Of a stretch of DNA of 64,000 bases, positions 22,629 through 37,548 are shown piece by piece; the first letter of the stretch is position 1, and every line of letters begins with the position of its first letter. This DNA comes from Fragum whitleyi (taxonomy: Eukaryota; Mollusca; Bivalvia; Cardiida; Cardiidae). The notes beneath the pieces were generated by a model. That model did not search any database. It saw nothing but the letters and a program-made list of their open reading frames with translations, and was not told the origin of the DNA. The position numbers and the translations under genes were made by a program. The stretch is taken from assembly GCA_948146395.1 (NCBI GenBank), contig OX411543.1, positions 68,397,474-68,461,473 of the forward strand, in the 5' to 3' direction.

Positions 22629-24249
22629 TACTCAGAACAAGAAGTTAAGCGCCACAAGTTTTTTGACAGAAGATTTTTAAAGGCAGGGAGCCTGCATTAA
22701 TTCAAAATAACAGAGATATGAATATTGAGTTCCAATGTTGAAAATGGTATGTTGACTTAACAATTTCACAACAATACATGGGTGGTAATAGATTTTATTG
22801 ACTTTATACCTTGAAATGTAAATGACGTATTTTCACCTTTTTTAAAACATGAAAAACTAATGTCAAAGCCGACTTACGATGTTGTCTATGACACGAAACT
22901 TGGTTTTAGAAGTCAGAGAACACAACTGCGATTAATCCCAGTCACATCTTAGTCAGTAGCGTGTGTAAGATCCGTGAGCATTGATCACTGCGCACACCCT
23001 CCTCGGCATACCACGAATCAGCCTCTGGATGATGTGTTGAGGGATTTGCTGCCACTCCTGGTGCAGTGCTGCTTCTAGCCCAACCACATTTTGTACAGAT
23101 GGCTCTCTCCGACGTATACGGCGCCCTAAAATGTCCCACAGGTGCTCGATGGGGTTAAGATCTGGACTACAAGCCGGCCATGGAATGGTGGTGATGGCTT
23201 CACGTTGCATAACGTCCGCCACGACTCTTGCTCTGTGGGGTCTGGTATTATCATCCATGTACACTGGTCTTGTTCGAAGAGGGTGATTGTCAAAATGTGG
23301 AATAACCACAGAAAAAAAGGATGTTATCGCGATATTTATCGCCAGTCAATGTTCCTGGAACTGTCACTAGGTCCAGTTTACAGCCGTAGGAGACACAACC
23401 CCATATCATAACGGAGCCACCGCCACCCTGATAGGTTGGTTGGACGTACTTTGGTGCAAATTGGGTGTTAGGTTGTCTCCAAACACGAATTCGGCCATCG
23501 GTGACATGCAACAACATCTTGCACTCATCTGACCAATGGATCCAACGCCATGATGCCAAGTTCCAACGTTCCCTCGCTATACACCATATTAGTCGTTCAT
23601 TGATGTGTCTCTGTTGTAACTTTGGATGTTTCAGGGGTCTTCGTGCCTTATACCCAGCAATCCGAAGTCGATTTCGCACTGTTGAAATAGAGACCCGTCT
23701 GTGTGTATTCCAGTTGTCCCTTAGTACAGGCGCACTGGTGAAGGGCAGACGTCTGACGTGACGCAAAAGTGCTCTATCCTCTCGAATAGACGTTACACTA
23801 GGGCGTCCAGATCTGACACGGTCCTTAACGTCGTTTATCTGTGCTCGTTTTTGTACCAAACGTGTTATGACACTGTGGTGATACCCCAGCTGTCTGGCAA
23901 TGGCTCTACAAGACATTCCAGAATATCGCATTCCAATTATTCGCCATCTTTCATTTGTAGACAATCTACGCCTTGCCTTGACTGAGTTTCAAATCGAAAT
24001 GTAAACAATTGCACGAGCTACACGACGTAAGTATCTCTGACAGAAAAGCTGATTTTCCACTTTGCACGAGCCCTGGCTTTACAGTCATTGCACGAGACTT
24101 GCTGAATATGCACGTGCATCCTAAACGTGTTTTAATCAATAGCTACAATGTTGTTCTAACCGTTTGACAACATAGATACGTTATTAAAGTTTTCGATAGA
24201 AATTTTATTAACTTAAAACTTAGTGGCGCTTAACTTTATGTTCTGAGTA
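22629..24249 (-). mobile_element. Tc1-like transposon (DD34E), nearly full length
   Basis: About 1.62 kb with TIRs CTCAGAACAAGAAGTTAAGC then GCCAC on the left, and the complement of CTCAGAACATAAAGTTAAGC then GCCAC on the right. Edges are TATA on both sides, consistent with TA duplication. It encodes a broken transposase on the minus strand (22953-23964). It sits inside family D copy 2, whose two halves flank it. Confidence 0.92.
22953..23964 (-). pseudogene. Tc1 transposase (DD34E) with one frameshift and no ATG start
   Basis: Cut-and-paste transposase. N-terminal paired-like HTH (ERWRIIGMRYSGMSCRAIAR, residues 5-24), GRPS motif (residues 53-56), first catalytic Asp in IHWSDECKM (residue 146), GGGGSVMIWG, second Asp in YMDDNTRPH, and Glu in SPDLNPIEHLW. 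Exactly 34 residues lie between the second Asp and the Glu. The C-terminus is the family-typical SYTRY. All three catalytic residues are present, but a slip in a T7 run near 23311 shifts frame between two segments (23290-23964 and 22953-23309). Upstream of the HTH the frame has no ATG before an in-frame TGA; the expected initiator region reads ...KARRRLSTNE from a TTG. So this copy should not make active enzyme. Closest relative here: the fragment at 50751-51085. Confidence 0.93.
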
Positions 24250-24250
24250 T

Positions 24251-24300
24251 ACATGTAAATGCCTCAGGTTAGCGCTTAAGGGCCAATGGTCCCTTGTTTC
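24251..24300 (+). repeat. right end of family D copy 2
   Basis: CAGGTTAGCGCTTAAGGGCC then AATGGTCCCTTGTTTC, the terminus expected for the element interrupted at 22628. Confidence 0.8.
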
Positions 24301-24613
24301 AAAGCCCCGCGTTACATTAAGTTCCGAATTTTCGCAAAGATTTGAACATATTTGTATAAATTCCGATTAATGTCAGAATTTACTACTTTATCTCCGGATT
24401 TGTCAACTTTTCAATCGGAAAGTAATAAACTAGATTAAGTAAAATTAAAACTTATTTAAGACTATGAAAATCAAATACTGAAAATGTCCCGAGAGCTTTT
24501 TCGGTATAGGGGTACCGTTTTATAAATGCCATGTTCAAAATTAAACAGAAGTTTAAAAATTTGACATTTAGCAAAACGGATCAATATGCAAGGGCGAAAA
24601 CACGTTTTATATA
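24301..24613. other. intron sequence, nothing recognised
   Basis: AT-rich spacer between the monomer element end and family I copy 2. Confidence 0.4.
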
Positions 24614-25966
<1,353 letters not shown>

Positions 25967-26854
25967 ATGAATAGATAAATGTAGTTTTTAGGCAAGTGAT
26001 TATGAGTTTCGGTCCCTAAAGGCTAGGCACTCCCAGACATTGGAGCATTGGTACATAATTAGGGACAAATAATTTTTTTTCAACTATCTATAATTTCAGT
26101 AAAGAACAATTTTCTAGAATATTGTGGTTATTTTCTTGAATTCGTACACACTGAAAACAAGGGTCTACATCAGACATACTGTTCAGAATATTGCATTTTG
26201 GAGAAAATAAAAGTAAACGAGAAAGGTGAGACGTAAAATAGACAACGTGTGCCATGGAATGACGAGAAAACAGCGCCCCATGGAACTAACAGAAACTTCA
26301 TATTTAAGACTGTGGGGACATATGCAAGAAGAAGAAGACACTCCACAACTTCAGAGCCAGGGAACATAATCGGAGCCAATCCACATAATCGGAACCAAGC
26401 TATTTTCTTTGATATATATCATATTGCAGAAAAGTACATTTGGTAAGAGTATTGTGGTTGTTTTGTTAAATTTGTGTACACTGAAAACAATGGTCTGCGT
26501 TATTAATTTTGTTCCGAATATTGCATTTTGGAGGTAAAAACCACGTGTTTTGACATTCCTGGCTCAAGACTGCTCCCATAAAATCATTTTTAACAAAAAC
26601 CAACGAGCGTTCTTACATTTTTGAGTGCGTTTACGTTGCAAAATGTATAACTGATCGAATAGCATTCGACTTTTTAATGATCAATGAATGAAATATGACT
26701 TAAATGAGGAAATCCCGACTCCCTAACCCATTTTTCATTCAAAAAAATGAAATGTTTACATCTACGTAATCGGAGCCACACGTGGTGCGGACGTTCCACA
26801 CATGATTTTGAAAGCGGAGCCGGTGGCTCCGATTATGGACATCACCCCCCCGTG

Positions 26855-29800
26855 TATAAGGATTTTATATGTGAGAAAATACGTGTTCTGTAACATGTGA
26901 TATTCATTTTCAATAATGCTTGCAAAGAGTAGTTCATTGGGCAACTGAAAAAAATGCTCCGAAACCAGCCCTCGTTCAGGTTGCAAAAAGATTGTAAACG
27001 ATTATATATTGTACCCTACTTTTCTAAATAGTACACGGTAAAAGCGGGGCGCACGTTTGCGTTTTGAAAGCGGGGTTTGTTTTGGTACCCCATTGAAACA
27101 TTATAAACTTTAAATCGTGTCTCGTAGATTTTCGAAACTTGTCGACAAAACTTAAGTAAAACTTAAGCCTAAATTGCCTCAAAGTTATTTATTTTTTTCC
27201 TTTTATTGAATACTTAGAATAACCAAGTTAACGTTCTGCTCCAACGTTTAAGCCTGTTTGTACCCTTTCATAACACTTAACCTAATTACACACAGTCGGT
27301 TCGAGTCTGTAACCCACTCTGGTTATTCATGTTACGAATCAATGTATGGCGAATTTCGCGTAAACCGTCATGGTTTTTGCATGAATATGAATTTTTGAAT
27401 CCTTTAAAAAGGCATATAGAGAGGGGTGTGGGCACTGCAGAATAAAAGATATAAAGTATAAAAGTATTCACATCAAAACAAGCAGTTAAATTCTAGATCA
27501 TTTTAACTCTCCCGGGGTTTTTGTGTGCGTCAACTTAAAAGGAAGGTTCAATTCGAGTAAACTTTAAAACTGGAATCAGTTTAGTCTTCTTTCTATTTGT
27601 TGACATGTATATGATATAAATCTCCGTTTTAATTTAGGATTGTTGAAAACAACAGAAAAAGTTCATTCAATAATCGTTTCATATGCTCCATTATAAGTTA
27701 AGGGTCCCCCAAAGCCGTTCACCAGACAATATAATTATGACGTCACTGTCTGGTTTGATTTGAAGGTTCCGCCCATAATGACCTAAAGTCACGTAGAACA
27801 CTTATTCGAGCTGGTTGTCAGGTTATGCGATATATATTTTTTTAATTTCAAATGAAATAGCGGTCGATCATTGGCTAAAAAATAGGGCTAGCGGTAGTAT
27901 ATGATCTACCTTTATATATTACTCAAATTTTGATCTTCGAGCCCATTCAATTTAAATCCGATATCGTAATAAAGTCACCACCTTGTCAATTACGATGTTA
28001 TTACTTGTATCAATCAGAATAATTGTAATGATGAGTCTAAATGTATATTCCGCATATATGTCCGGAACAAATCATTTAATTCGGAGTATATATAACAACA
28101 CCCATACTCACAATCTATATATTCACTTAACTTATTCATGTTCTAAATTTTCTAACCCTAAATGACAAAATTTAGACGGCGTATATACTTCTTTATTGAT
28201 GAGTCCTGAAATGAGAATATTGATATCAGACAAGTTTTAGGCACTTTAGGATGTGATTATGAACTAAATTGAGTTTCCCACTTTGTGAAAAAGCTTTCAA
28301 ACAGACAAATTAATCATTTGAGATCCCGGAACTGATTTTTGCGATAAAGCACGAAAAACAGTGTCCCGTAGGAAAAGGGAAACTTAATAAAATGGCTGTT
28401 CTAGCTAAACTTATCACACTGAATATCGTGTAGCCTGGGGTGAGTATTTGTTCACCATACTTTTTCTACATATGCAGAAAAAGATGTTCATCAAAAGTCG
28501 TGATCAAGCATTTTACCTCCGTAATTTCATTGGTTTACATTTGAATTTAAGCGTTTCCTTGAGTAAGTTCACCTCCAATGTACCATTATCGGCTAGATGT
28601 TAGTATTCGTCAGAATATTAAATTTTACGATTTTTGACACATCGATGCCGCAAATATGATCTAGTAAAAGACATAATTTATTTCTGTGAGTGTAAGAAAT
28701 GTACAGATATAGATCAACATGATAATTTACTAATTAGTGAAGTTATTCACTCTCTGTTTCAGTTTGACTTTTACGTAGCTATCTAGTGTATTTATATACA
28801 ATACCTTAGATATAAAAGAAAATAATGAAAAAAAAAAAACAAAAAAAAAACTCTTATGAGACGTCGCAGTAACGTCGCGCTATTTTATGAAAATCAGTCA
28901 TATTTTTGCTTTAATTTAAAATAAAATCGATGTACACCATAAAACAGCACATTATTGTACATAATTTTCAAGCTTTTGGACAGCTCTATCTTATAGACAC
29001 TAAGTTCTGTTACCCATTGCTGTGAATTAAAAAAGTTATCGAGTTTAATATAAAAAAAAATCACCAAAAAGCGCATGTAACGCGTAACATGCTTCTCTTT
29101 TAATACATGTTCAAAAGTCCATAAAATCGCAGATACGTCCCTTATCATCGTAAAAACTTCACACACAAGTACCTAGAATAATAGTCCTTTAGCAGTGTGA
29201 ATTTTGAAAGTTTCAAATAAAATTTTGCGAAAAGCTCTTCACTTAAATGAAATAGTGGAAAGTGTAACGCTGCTAAAAATGAAGCAAAAAATGACTACTG
29301 ATAAATTTCAACGTAAAAATTATCATACAAAATGAAGGAAATTTTCAAATCTAATCACAATTAAGAAAAATGGTCGTTTTTTTTAATTCTTCAGTTTGAA
29401 TTTGGTTTATTTGTGTGTTTTAATTAAATACAAAATTTTCGTGTGAAAAAGTCTGAAAAATGTCACGCTTTTTGAAATTACGTCATTTTTTTTGGACCAT
29501 TTTCGCGAGGAGTAACTAAACTCTTATCAAATGTCGATTAAATCTAATAAAAATTAAATTATAAAAAACGGTCAGTCCATTCTTTGCGAAAATATATAAC
29601 AATCTATATTTTACGAATTTAACGCTAAATACGAGAATGCTAAAAAAGTCTGAAAAATGTCACGCTTTCTCATTTTAATGACGTTTTACATTGCGGGTTT
29701 CACGTTTTATCGATTATTTCGAAATTTCTGGCAGAAAAATGAAATACTAACCGTTACAATCTAGATAAGAAATTCTCCTCTGTTTTGACGAGTTTATAGT

Positions 29801-30285
29801 ATAGCAAGGCCAACAATACCAAATCTTCAATAATTTTTCATATACCTTTTATACTTATTGGGAAATTCAATGCTGTTGTTCATGCAAATTGATTTTGGTT
29901 CGTAAAAACAGAATTTCGACATCTTAAAAATATTTGATATAAACCTGACCATGAGAGTTATTCACATTTTTAATCAGCTCTTTCGATATCATTCAGAATA
30001 TGGCATATGGTTGTTTCAAATGAAACACATTTATTTTTTTCTCCAATTTAACGTTGCGAAAATAACGCCAAATTACGTTTCGCTTTATAGCCCCAGTTCG
30101 CTGTGACGTCTCTATGCGTTCATTGATCATTTAAGGTTATGCGGCGCATTTTCATAATTATTTTGTACGAATAACACACATATACACTCTTCATCCTGCA
30201 TTTAAGTAAAAGTCTAATATGAAAACACGAATGTTTGCTGAAACAGAAATGTTAAAAGTATCAGACCAAATGTGTTAGAGAAAAC
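26855..30285. other. repeat-poor intron sequence
   Basis: No host exon or transposon recognised. A small inverted repeat CCAGACA..TGTCTGG is at about 27722-27753. At 29440-29690 GTCTGAAAAATGTCACGCTT occurs twice ~190 bp apart within degenerate AT-rich repeats. A-rich runs lie at 28828-28850. Confidence 0.5.
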
Positions 30286-30670
30286 TGTTTTTCATCTTTT
30301 AACTACTTTGGTAGAGCTTCACCCAAGGAACATGCCTTTAAAGTTTTAGCTTGATTGTCCCAATGGCTTGGGAGGAGAAGAAGTTTTCTGAATTCTTGGC
30401 GTTTCTGTTACCATGGCAGTCACAGTTTTTAATGGAATTAAACTCTTTTAATAACTTTAATTGAGCTTCACCAAAGAAACATCCCTGCCAAGTTTTAGAT
30501 TCATTAGCACAATGGTTAAGGAGATGGATTTTTTCTTAGATTTTCGTTAATTTTTCGTCTTCCCGTTATCATGAAAACTATAACTTTAAATGGAATTAGA
30601 GCTTTGCCTAAAGAACATCCCTGCCAAGTTTCAGCTTGATTGGCTCGGTGGCTAAGGAGAAGATACTTAA
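30286..30670 (+). repeat. tandem ~150 bp monomers, family P
   Basis: Two and a half units marked by AGCTTCACC.AA.GAACATCCCT, AAGTTTTAGCTTGATT and AAGGAGA. Similar in logic and some phrases to family A monomers, but a separate sequence. ORFs absent. Confidence 0.65.
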
Positions 30671-31924
30671 ACACCTAGAGGGACATCGGCCTATCTTGGG
30701 CGTTTTGTCCCGAATAGAATAAGATGGTTAATTTAGTAAGTGCACATGACCAAACGATATTTTCTGATTTTTATCACTTTTAGCTAGCGGCCGTAAAATT
30801 GGTAGAAAAACGGATTGCTTTCAAAGAAAACCGTAAATTCTTATAAATTGGTACACAAAATATACCAGATTCTTTCAGGACGTCCGCTCATCCGGTTTTG
30901 GAATATCCGCCACAACAAAAAACAAAAAAACAACAACAACAAAAAAAAGATTCGGAATTCAAACTTTTTTTTGATAGAGCTGCATATAAGACTGACAATA
31001 CACGCAAATGTATGTATAATTGATAAAATGTATTTTTTTTTTCACCTATTATGGTGGGGGGGGGGGATTTTTCCGATTTTAGAGTATTCTGAGAAAACGA
31101 CAAGTTAGTACTCAACATTACCCCTTGCCTATTTTTCAGTGAAAAAACAAATATGACTTAGGTGTAAAGGTGTAAAAGAACCGGTACCTCATATCCTTGA
31201 ACTAAAATACCAAGAAATCCAAATATTTAGAAATGTGTCTTAAATTTATTTATTTATTTATTTTTTTTTTGAGAATAACATCCCTTAATTTTAACAAATA
31301 AGTCAAAAAATGTAAAACTGTGGCGCCAATTTTTTATCATATCAAATTATTCTCAATTGTGTCATAAATTTATATAGAGAGAATAAAAAAAGTTCAATAG
31401 TAGAACTATTCCTATTTTACTGTGAAGCATGTATTAGTAGCCCTCAATATCAAAGGAAAAATACTTCTATTAAGGACCGGATTAAGATGACGTATTTTTC
31501 TTTTGCTTCATTAAAATTCCATATATTTTTGAATAAATTTGGTGGAATGGGTTGTCTTTAAACAAAACATAAATCAATTGCTTTCAGGATATTTATTTTT
31601 TTGAAAATAAAAACTTCAAATCAAGGAATGTAGTTTTCAAAGAGATTCAAAAGCAAGATCTTAAGGGCCCTAAATGGTTTGGGTACCTATTTTCATACGG
31701 CTCTGAGAAAAGTAGGCACGGTGACCCCATTGTGACCCCATTTATTCTTTCCAAAAAAGAAAAAAAAAAAAACACATTTAAATCTTTCTAAAAAATCCGG
31801 TTTAAAGAAAAGTTTAAAAGTAGGGAAAGTCAATCGAACTCCCTTAATGTCTCAAACAACACACTTTTAACACAACATTTTAAGACAACATTTTATTTCC
31901 ATTTAGACAACAGCTTATCAGAAA
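30671..31924. other. intron sequence with low-complexity tracts
   Basis: Contains a (CAA)n/A-rich tract (30910-30945), a G run (31052-31066) and a (TTTA)n/T run (31243-31270). No coding evidence. Confidence 0.5.
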
Positions 31925-32962
31925 ACTAGAAAGCCATGAATGGCTTGAGTCGCTCCACAGGCTTGAAATTCTAGTAAAAGCAAATAATGTTTTGACTTGA
32001 TTTTTAGATATTTGGGGTTCTACTGATGTTGAAAATGATTTTCAAAGTTTGAACTATATAACAGATAGAGAAATGACCTCCGCTCTTAAAGGACATATCT
32101 TTCATCAAATCAAAATGATTTTTGGCTGCATGATAATGGGTCACCCAAAGATCATACCAAAAATTTTTATTGATATCCATCAGTTACATTCTGAGAAAAT
32201 GATTTTCATAGTTTCCACTATTTAACTTGTTAAGAAATGACCTCCACCCATGAAATGCATATTTTTATCCAATCAAAATAATTTTTGGTACACTGATAAA
32301 GGGTCACTTAAGGATCATTCCAGTAAAATTTGGTTGATATCCAAATATTAGATTCTGAGAAAATGATTTTCAAATTTTCCACTATATAACATAAAGAGAA
32401 ATGAACTCTGTCCATAAAATGCATATTTTCCATCCAATCACAATGATTTTTTGTAGACTAATAGAGGATAACTTAAGGATCATTCCAGTGAAATTTGGTT
32501 GATATCCATCTGTTACATTCCGAGTAAATGATTGTCAAAGTTTCCACTATATAACATAATAGAGAAATGACCTCCGCCCATAAAATGCATATTTTCCATC
32601 CGATCACAATGATTTTTTGTAAACTGATAAAGGGTCACACAAGGATCATTCATGTAAAATTTAATTGGTATCCATTGATTAGAATCTGAGAAAACTCACT
32701 TTTTACCATATTTGGAAATTAGCCACGCCCCTTAAATCCATGTTTTTCATTGGATCAAAATTTCTTGAACAACTTTGAAAGAGGGTCACCCAAGGATCAT
32801 TCCTGTGAAGTTTGGTTGAAATCCATCCAGTAGTTTCTGAGGAGAAGATTTTTAAAGAAAAGTTTACGACCGGACGCACGCACGCACGGACGGACGGACG
32901 GACGCACGACGGACACAACGCCATGACAATAGCCCCAGTGGCTTTCAGCCAGTGGAGCTAAC
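31925..32962 (+). mobile_element. pearl-like element, family C copy 2 (most complete)
   Basis: Head ACTAGAAAGCCATGAATGG; tandem units with GAGAAATGACCTCC at about 32070, 32233, 32396 and 32562 (period 163-166 bp); then GGACGCACG and (GGAC)n at 32870-32910; then the tail CATGACAATAGCCCCAGTGG ... GCCAGTGGAGCTAA. The head, core, (ACGG)n and tail order resembles bivalve 'pearl' non-autonomous elements. No protein is encoded. Confidence 0.8.
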
Positions 32963-33417
32963 AATAATATAATGCACAAAGACGTCATACATCATGGGTG
33001 TGCACTAAGCCCAACGTAAGCGTTCGCCCGACTTTACCCTATAAATCTATCAATTCATTTCTTTTTACTTTTTAGATCAAGGAATTTTCTTGCATCCAGC
33101 AATCTTTATGGCATTTCAAGAACTACTTTCGAAGAAAAATGTTGGACTGGGTGTCCAATTTCATCCTCCAAAGACGGTATTTCCTGAACACATCTGGCGC
33201 ATTTTTTTCTATGACCAAAGTAAAATTATTTCGGGGTTAATATTAAAAGATGACGTCTTCAAGTCATTATCAAACGACGTCATATAGTCGAATTCAATTT
33301 TCGAAATAAAGCAGAGTATGAAGACTTAAATAGATTGTGGGTTGTAGAAAAAACCAAATTGTTGATAGATAACCGAAATGTCATATCTACAAACTTTATA
33401 CATTTTCTAGGAACGCC
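32963..33417. other. intron sequence, nothing recognised
   Basis: An open frame at 33090-33287 has no recognisable motif. Possibly the decayed upstream part of the retroelement that follows. Confidence 0.4.
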
Positions 33418-34250
33418 ATTAAGTTCGAACAGCGATGAAGTGCTTTTCTTTCTTTGGCCCAATAATAGAATACGTAGATGTTATTTGGGATAATTGTACA
33501 CTGCGACTTAAGGAACAACTCGATAAGATCCAAGATGAAGCTGCACCAATAGTAACTGGCTGCACAAAATTAGTATTACTTGTTGACTTATCTGCTGAGT
33601 CTGGTTGGGAATCGCTCCATGAAAGAAGACGTATACACAAATTTGTTCTTTATTTCAAAATGATAACAAGGTCTCTGTCCGAAAACCCTTAGTTCATTAG
33701 TTACTCAAACTATAGGAAGCACATCATCATACAGCTTACGCAGATCTCAAAATCATAGAATGCCGAACAGAGCTCTACAAAAAAATCATTTCTTCCTTCA
33801 ATCATTGACGATTGGAATAAATTATAAATTGAAATGAGAGAACAAAACTCATTAACGTGCTTCAAAAAATATCTAAATATAATAAACCCGTTCCCAACAG
33901 GTTGTACTTTGTAGGATAAAGGAAGCTTCAGGTTATAAATACTAGAATCAAAAATAATTGTAGCTCACTCAAACATCATCTCTTCATTAAAAACATAGTA
34001 TCGTCTCCTCTTTGTTCTTGTGGTGGGATTGAGACTAGTAAGCATTTTCTTCTAGAATGTTGAAATTATAAAGATATTAGAAATAGGCTCATTAACTCAT
34101 TAACAAACATTGGGGATATAGATGTAAATATCCCATTGTACGGGAATGAAAGGCTGTCATATAAAGACAACGAAAATATAATTCTAGAAGCCCAAAGATA
34201 TAACGATATATCAAAGACAGTAAGCGGTTTTGACAAGTTGTGCCTTGTTT
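33418..34250 (+). pseudogene. non-LTR retrotransposon 3' relic (RT C-terminus and CxC...H..C region)
   Basis: The frame from 33435 reads FGPIIEYVDVIWDNCTLRLK, then DKIQDEAAPIVTGCT, then SGWESLHERRRIHK: the C-terminal thumb of a LINE reverse transcriptase (family pattern RPILEYadVVWDNC...KIQneAaRivtG). Further on, LCSCGGIETSKHFLLEC matches the C-terminal cysteine motif of the same group and is followed by LYGNERLSYKDNENI. At least one frameshift and one stop (TGA after the LLEC codons) show it is dead. The 5' part is missing, as is usual for LINE insertions. The clade (CR1/Jockey-like) is not determined. Confidence 0.85.
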
Positions 34251-35640
34251 AAGGTAATATGAATCTTTGAAACGATGATTCTATTAAATTCATGAAGTAA
34301 ATATATATGAGCCTGTGCGTGACATTTCCAACAATTTGAAATGTGCGCAAAGCAAAAACTCTGATCAGTCTGTGCATCTGCACAGTCTAACCAGAGTCTT
34401 AACCTCACCTTTTGTTGATAAAATAGGTCTCAAAAAGTCTTGTAGACAGTCAGGCAATCTTCTAATTACACTATGTAGCTGTCTAGGCCGTTAAATGTTT
34501 TCACCTTGCACACATGTCAACTTGTTGGAAATATCACACACAGGCTAATATCGCATATAAAGACATCCAGAGAACACTATCCATCCACCCCCAACCCCAA
34601 CCCCTATAAAGTGCTTTATATCTTACAGAAACAATTTCTATAAAAAATGAATCAAACTATTTCATGTATTATATCATTAATCTAATATTCATATAATCTA
34701 GAAGATATATTAGTTAGTTCAGCTTTTGAATTACAAATGGGGAGAAGAACATTATCAGAGTATGCTTTCCTTCTCATACTTTTTGCTCGATTTAATGTTT
34801 TGTGTCAAACCCATGTGTACATTATTATGATGCTATTCATGCAAATAAAACATGTTTAAACCAAATGCGAAGGCTACGCGTTTTCAATGTTTTGGCTTTA
34901 AATCTGAATCACGGCTTTCGGTTGGTTTTTTTCAAAATAGAATGTAATTAGTCATATCGAAAAAAAAACGTGCATATAGTTTAAGAGGTTGTGTACCTGT
35001 AGAGAAAAAGAAAGCTGTTGGTTAATGACCGGAATGTATCTATGGCCTTATTCAGGTGCAGGTACGATATTTTGTGTTGCACAACCACAAAATGAGAAAG
35101 CTGTATATTTGCAGGCTTTTGCCTGCATGTCCGAATCACACCATTCAGATGTTTGACAAAGGAGTATGAATTTTAGTCAAAGCGACATAAAAAAACAACA
35201 ACAGAAAATGACCGAATGAAGCCGACCAAAATGTCCATTCAAGGCACCGAAAGATATTAAAGAAAAATCTGAGACGGTATCATCTAAGGCATAAGCTCGA
35301 ACATACTCAGCTTTCAAGCCGCAATTTGGATGTTTAAGAAGTAAAGCAAGTAGGGAAGACGATAAACGCACATGCCGCATTTCAGGATTATAAAGTCTTC
35401 GCGGGCGCCTCGTTACAGTTAATCACTTTATCATATTGACATTCACCACGAGCAAAACCATACTAAATTGCTTACCCATAGCTCACTTTATCCAGTCCAA
35501 ACACTAATTCAAATTATTTAAAACTGCTCCAAAAACACCAGAAAGGATAAGCGTAACAACTTCTCTGAAAATTAAAATCACGATTTCACTGACTGTATTT
35601 AACTTGTAAGCGGTCGATCGTTTCATTTATTTAAATGCGG
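34251..35640. other. intron sequence, nothing recognised
   Basis: Ordinary AT-rich sequence; no supported feature. Confidence 0.45.
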
Positions 35641-35892
35641 TTTTACACTACTTTCAACAATCTGTCAGCTATCGCGGTGGTTGGAACATGTAACAATGTA
35701 ATCCTGGTTTTTCCCTCACCAGGTTTACCATTACCTCCTTTCTTAGCCTCCAGCTGCTATCTGACATAGGTCTACGATTATCAATCCATTGGTGAGAAAC
35801 AAATAGTCGGTAAGAATGCGTGCCGTCGTAGGGGATCTAACCTGGGTCCTCTAGGTTGACTTCCGACGCACTACCAACTGTGCTTTGACGGC
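35641..35892 (-). mobile_element. SINE with tRNA-like head, copy 1
   Basis: About 250 bp read on the minus strand. The tRNA-derived head has A box GCACAGTTGGTAGTGCGTC and B box GGTTAGATCCC. The body contains TTGATAATCGTAGACCTATG and CTGGAGGCTAAGAAAGG, and the tail GATTGTTGAAAGTAGTG. Same body and tail at 38373-38609, 48820-49013 (opposite strand) and 17725-17880. Confidence 0.85.
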
Positions 35893-37548
35893 GGCAGATT
35901 GTTTCGTAAAGACAAATAAAACTATTTATAGATCTTATAGGCATATTTTGCTTAAGGGATGGGGTAATAAGCTTCGCTATCTTTTTAATATTGAACAAAA
36001 TAAGCGATTATGGATTACCTTTCTTTCATTTCATTCAAAACTTACCCACCGCATTCATTCAAATTCACTCCAAAGCCGTTCACGATGTCATTCTCACGAG
36101 ATTCTGAACTGTTTTTTGACACTGATTATACATACACTTTGTCTGAATTCATATAAAAGCTTCGATAAATATTGTTTGATTGGTGAACAGTTATTGTAAT
36201 TTAAGATTTCACATGTATTGTAACGAATTACTGGATAAAGTTTCTAGATAGAGACGAGAACGTCGAATTACGTAAAATCTTGACTTTCTCATTCAGCACG
36301 TTTAGTTTAAAATTCACTGGACAGTCATGATAGATCTCTATTAAGCTGTGGGTGAAATGCCACAACCTTATTGCTTTTGAAATTGAACGTCTAGGCACAT
36401 GACTGTAACGAAAAGCGAACGGAGGAACAACGCCATAGAATTATAGTTTGCAACAAGGCAGGCTCCATAAGACAAGCTGTTACAAATTACTTTGTTGGAC
36501 TAAGTATCTAATACATTCTGGCACCGCTATAATGTAACTCATGGCGTTTTGTACAGAGGCAGATCAGTCTGACCCTGGATAATAACGTTCATCCAGGGCG
36601 TCGAATGCCGTAACGATATTTGGGATATTTCACTCTAACTGTCATTTCAACGAAGACATAGGTCTCCAGTCAAAGTAGGATCTCCGGTCAGAAGTGTGGA
36701 ACCAGACACAAGAGGTCGATTTTGCTACTATAGGACATGTAACGTCCTTAAGCAACGTTTCTGTTACAAGTCTTTGATAAAAAAGTTTTTCTGTTTTAAT
36801 ACATGTACAGTATAAAGGTGCATTGATTTCATTTTCTTTGATTAACTTAACACACATATATAATTATTGTAGAAGCTGAAAGTCTGCATATAGATCATAT
36901 GACGAGTACATTACCTAACATCGTCATTGGAAAACCTATCCAGTGTGGTCCAAGGACGAAATTGTTCGTGAGGGCATTTTTTTATATCACGAACACAGGA
37001 CTAGGTTAGTGTTGTGCAAATCAATGTGGAAAAGCAGTTATGACTTGATAATAATGATTCAAATCCTTCGATAAACAACGTTGATCATATAAAGAAGAAA
37101 CTTCAGGTCATATTTCTTTCCACAGGCTTAAATTGATCACTTCTTTAAGTTCTTATCTTACAAATGTAAACATTTCCTGCCCTTCAGTACTATCAGTACT
37201 TTGATTTTTACATAATTTTACGTTACATAAACGGATTTGGGGCTGGTCAGTGTTGAATTACTGGTAATGTCTTTTTTTTTTTATTTCGCTTTTAAATTTT
37301 CAAAATTTGGACATATTCCATTAAGCTTACAAAACTTGTTCGTTATTTATACGAACCTCACACCTCAAATGTTGCAGACGAATTCCCTGAGGACACCGAA
37401 ATGTCTAATGCAATATGATTACGAGTCCCTATATTTCTATGCAAGCACCTTATTAAATTTCTAATTCAATAAGATAAAAGCAATTATAAATCAGACTGTG
37501 CCCGAAACTACAATACAGAAGAATTTAAAGCAGACACATTGATGTTAT
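35893..37548. other. intron sequence, nothing recognised
   Basis: An open frame at 35885-36199 begins in the SINE and matches no known family. No other feature found. Confidence 0.45.

Noticed and set aside
32703..32988. Minus-strand ORFs with SVRPSVRPCVRAS-like repeats
   Set aside because: They translate the (GGAC/GCAC)n tail of the pearl-like element.
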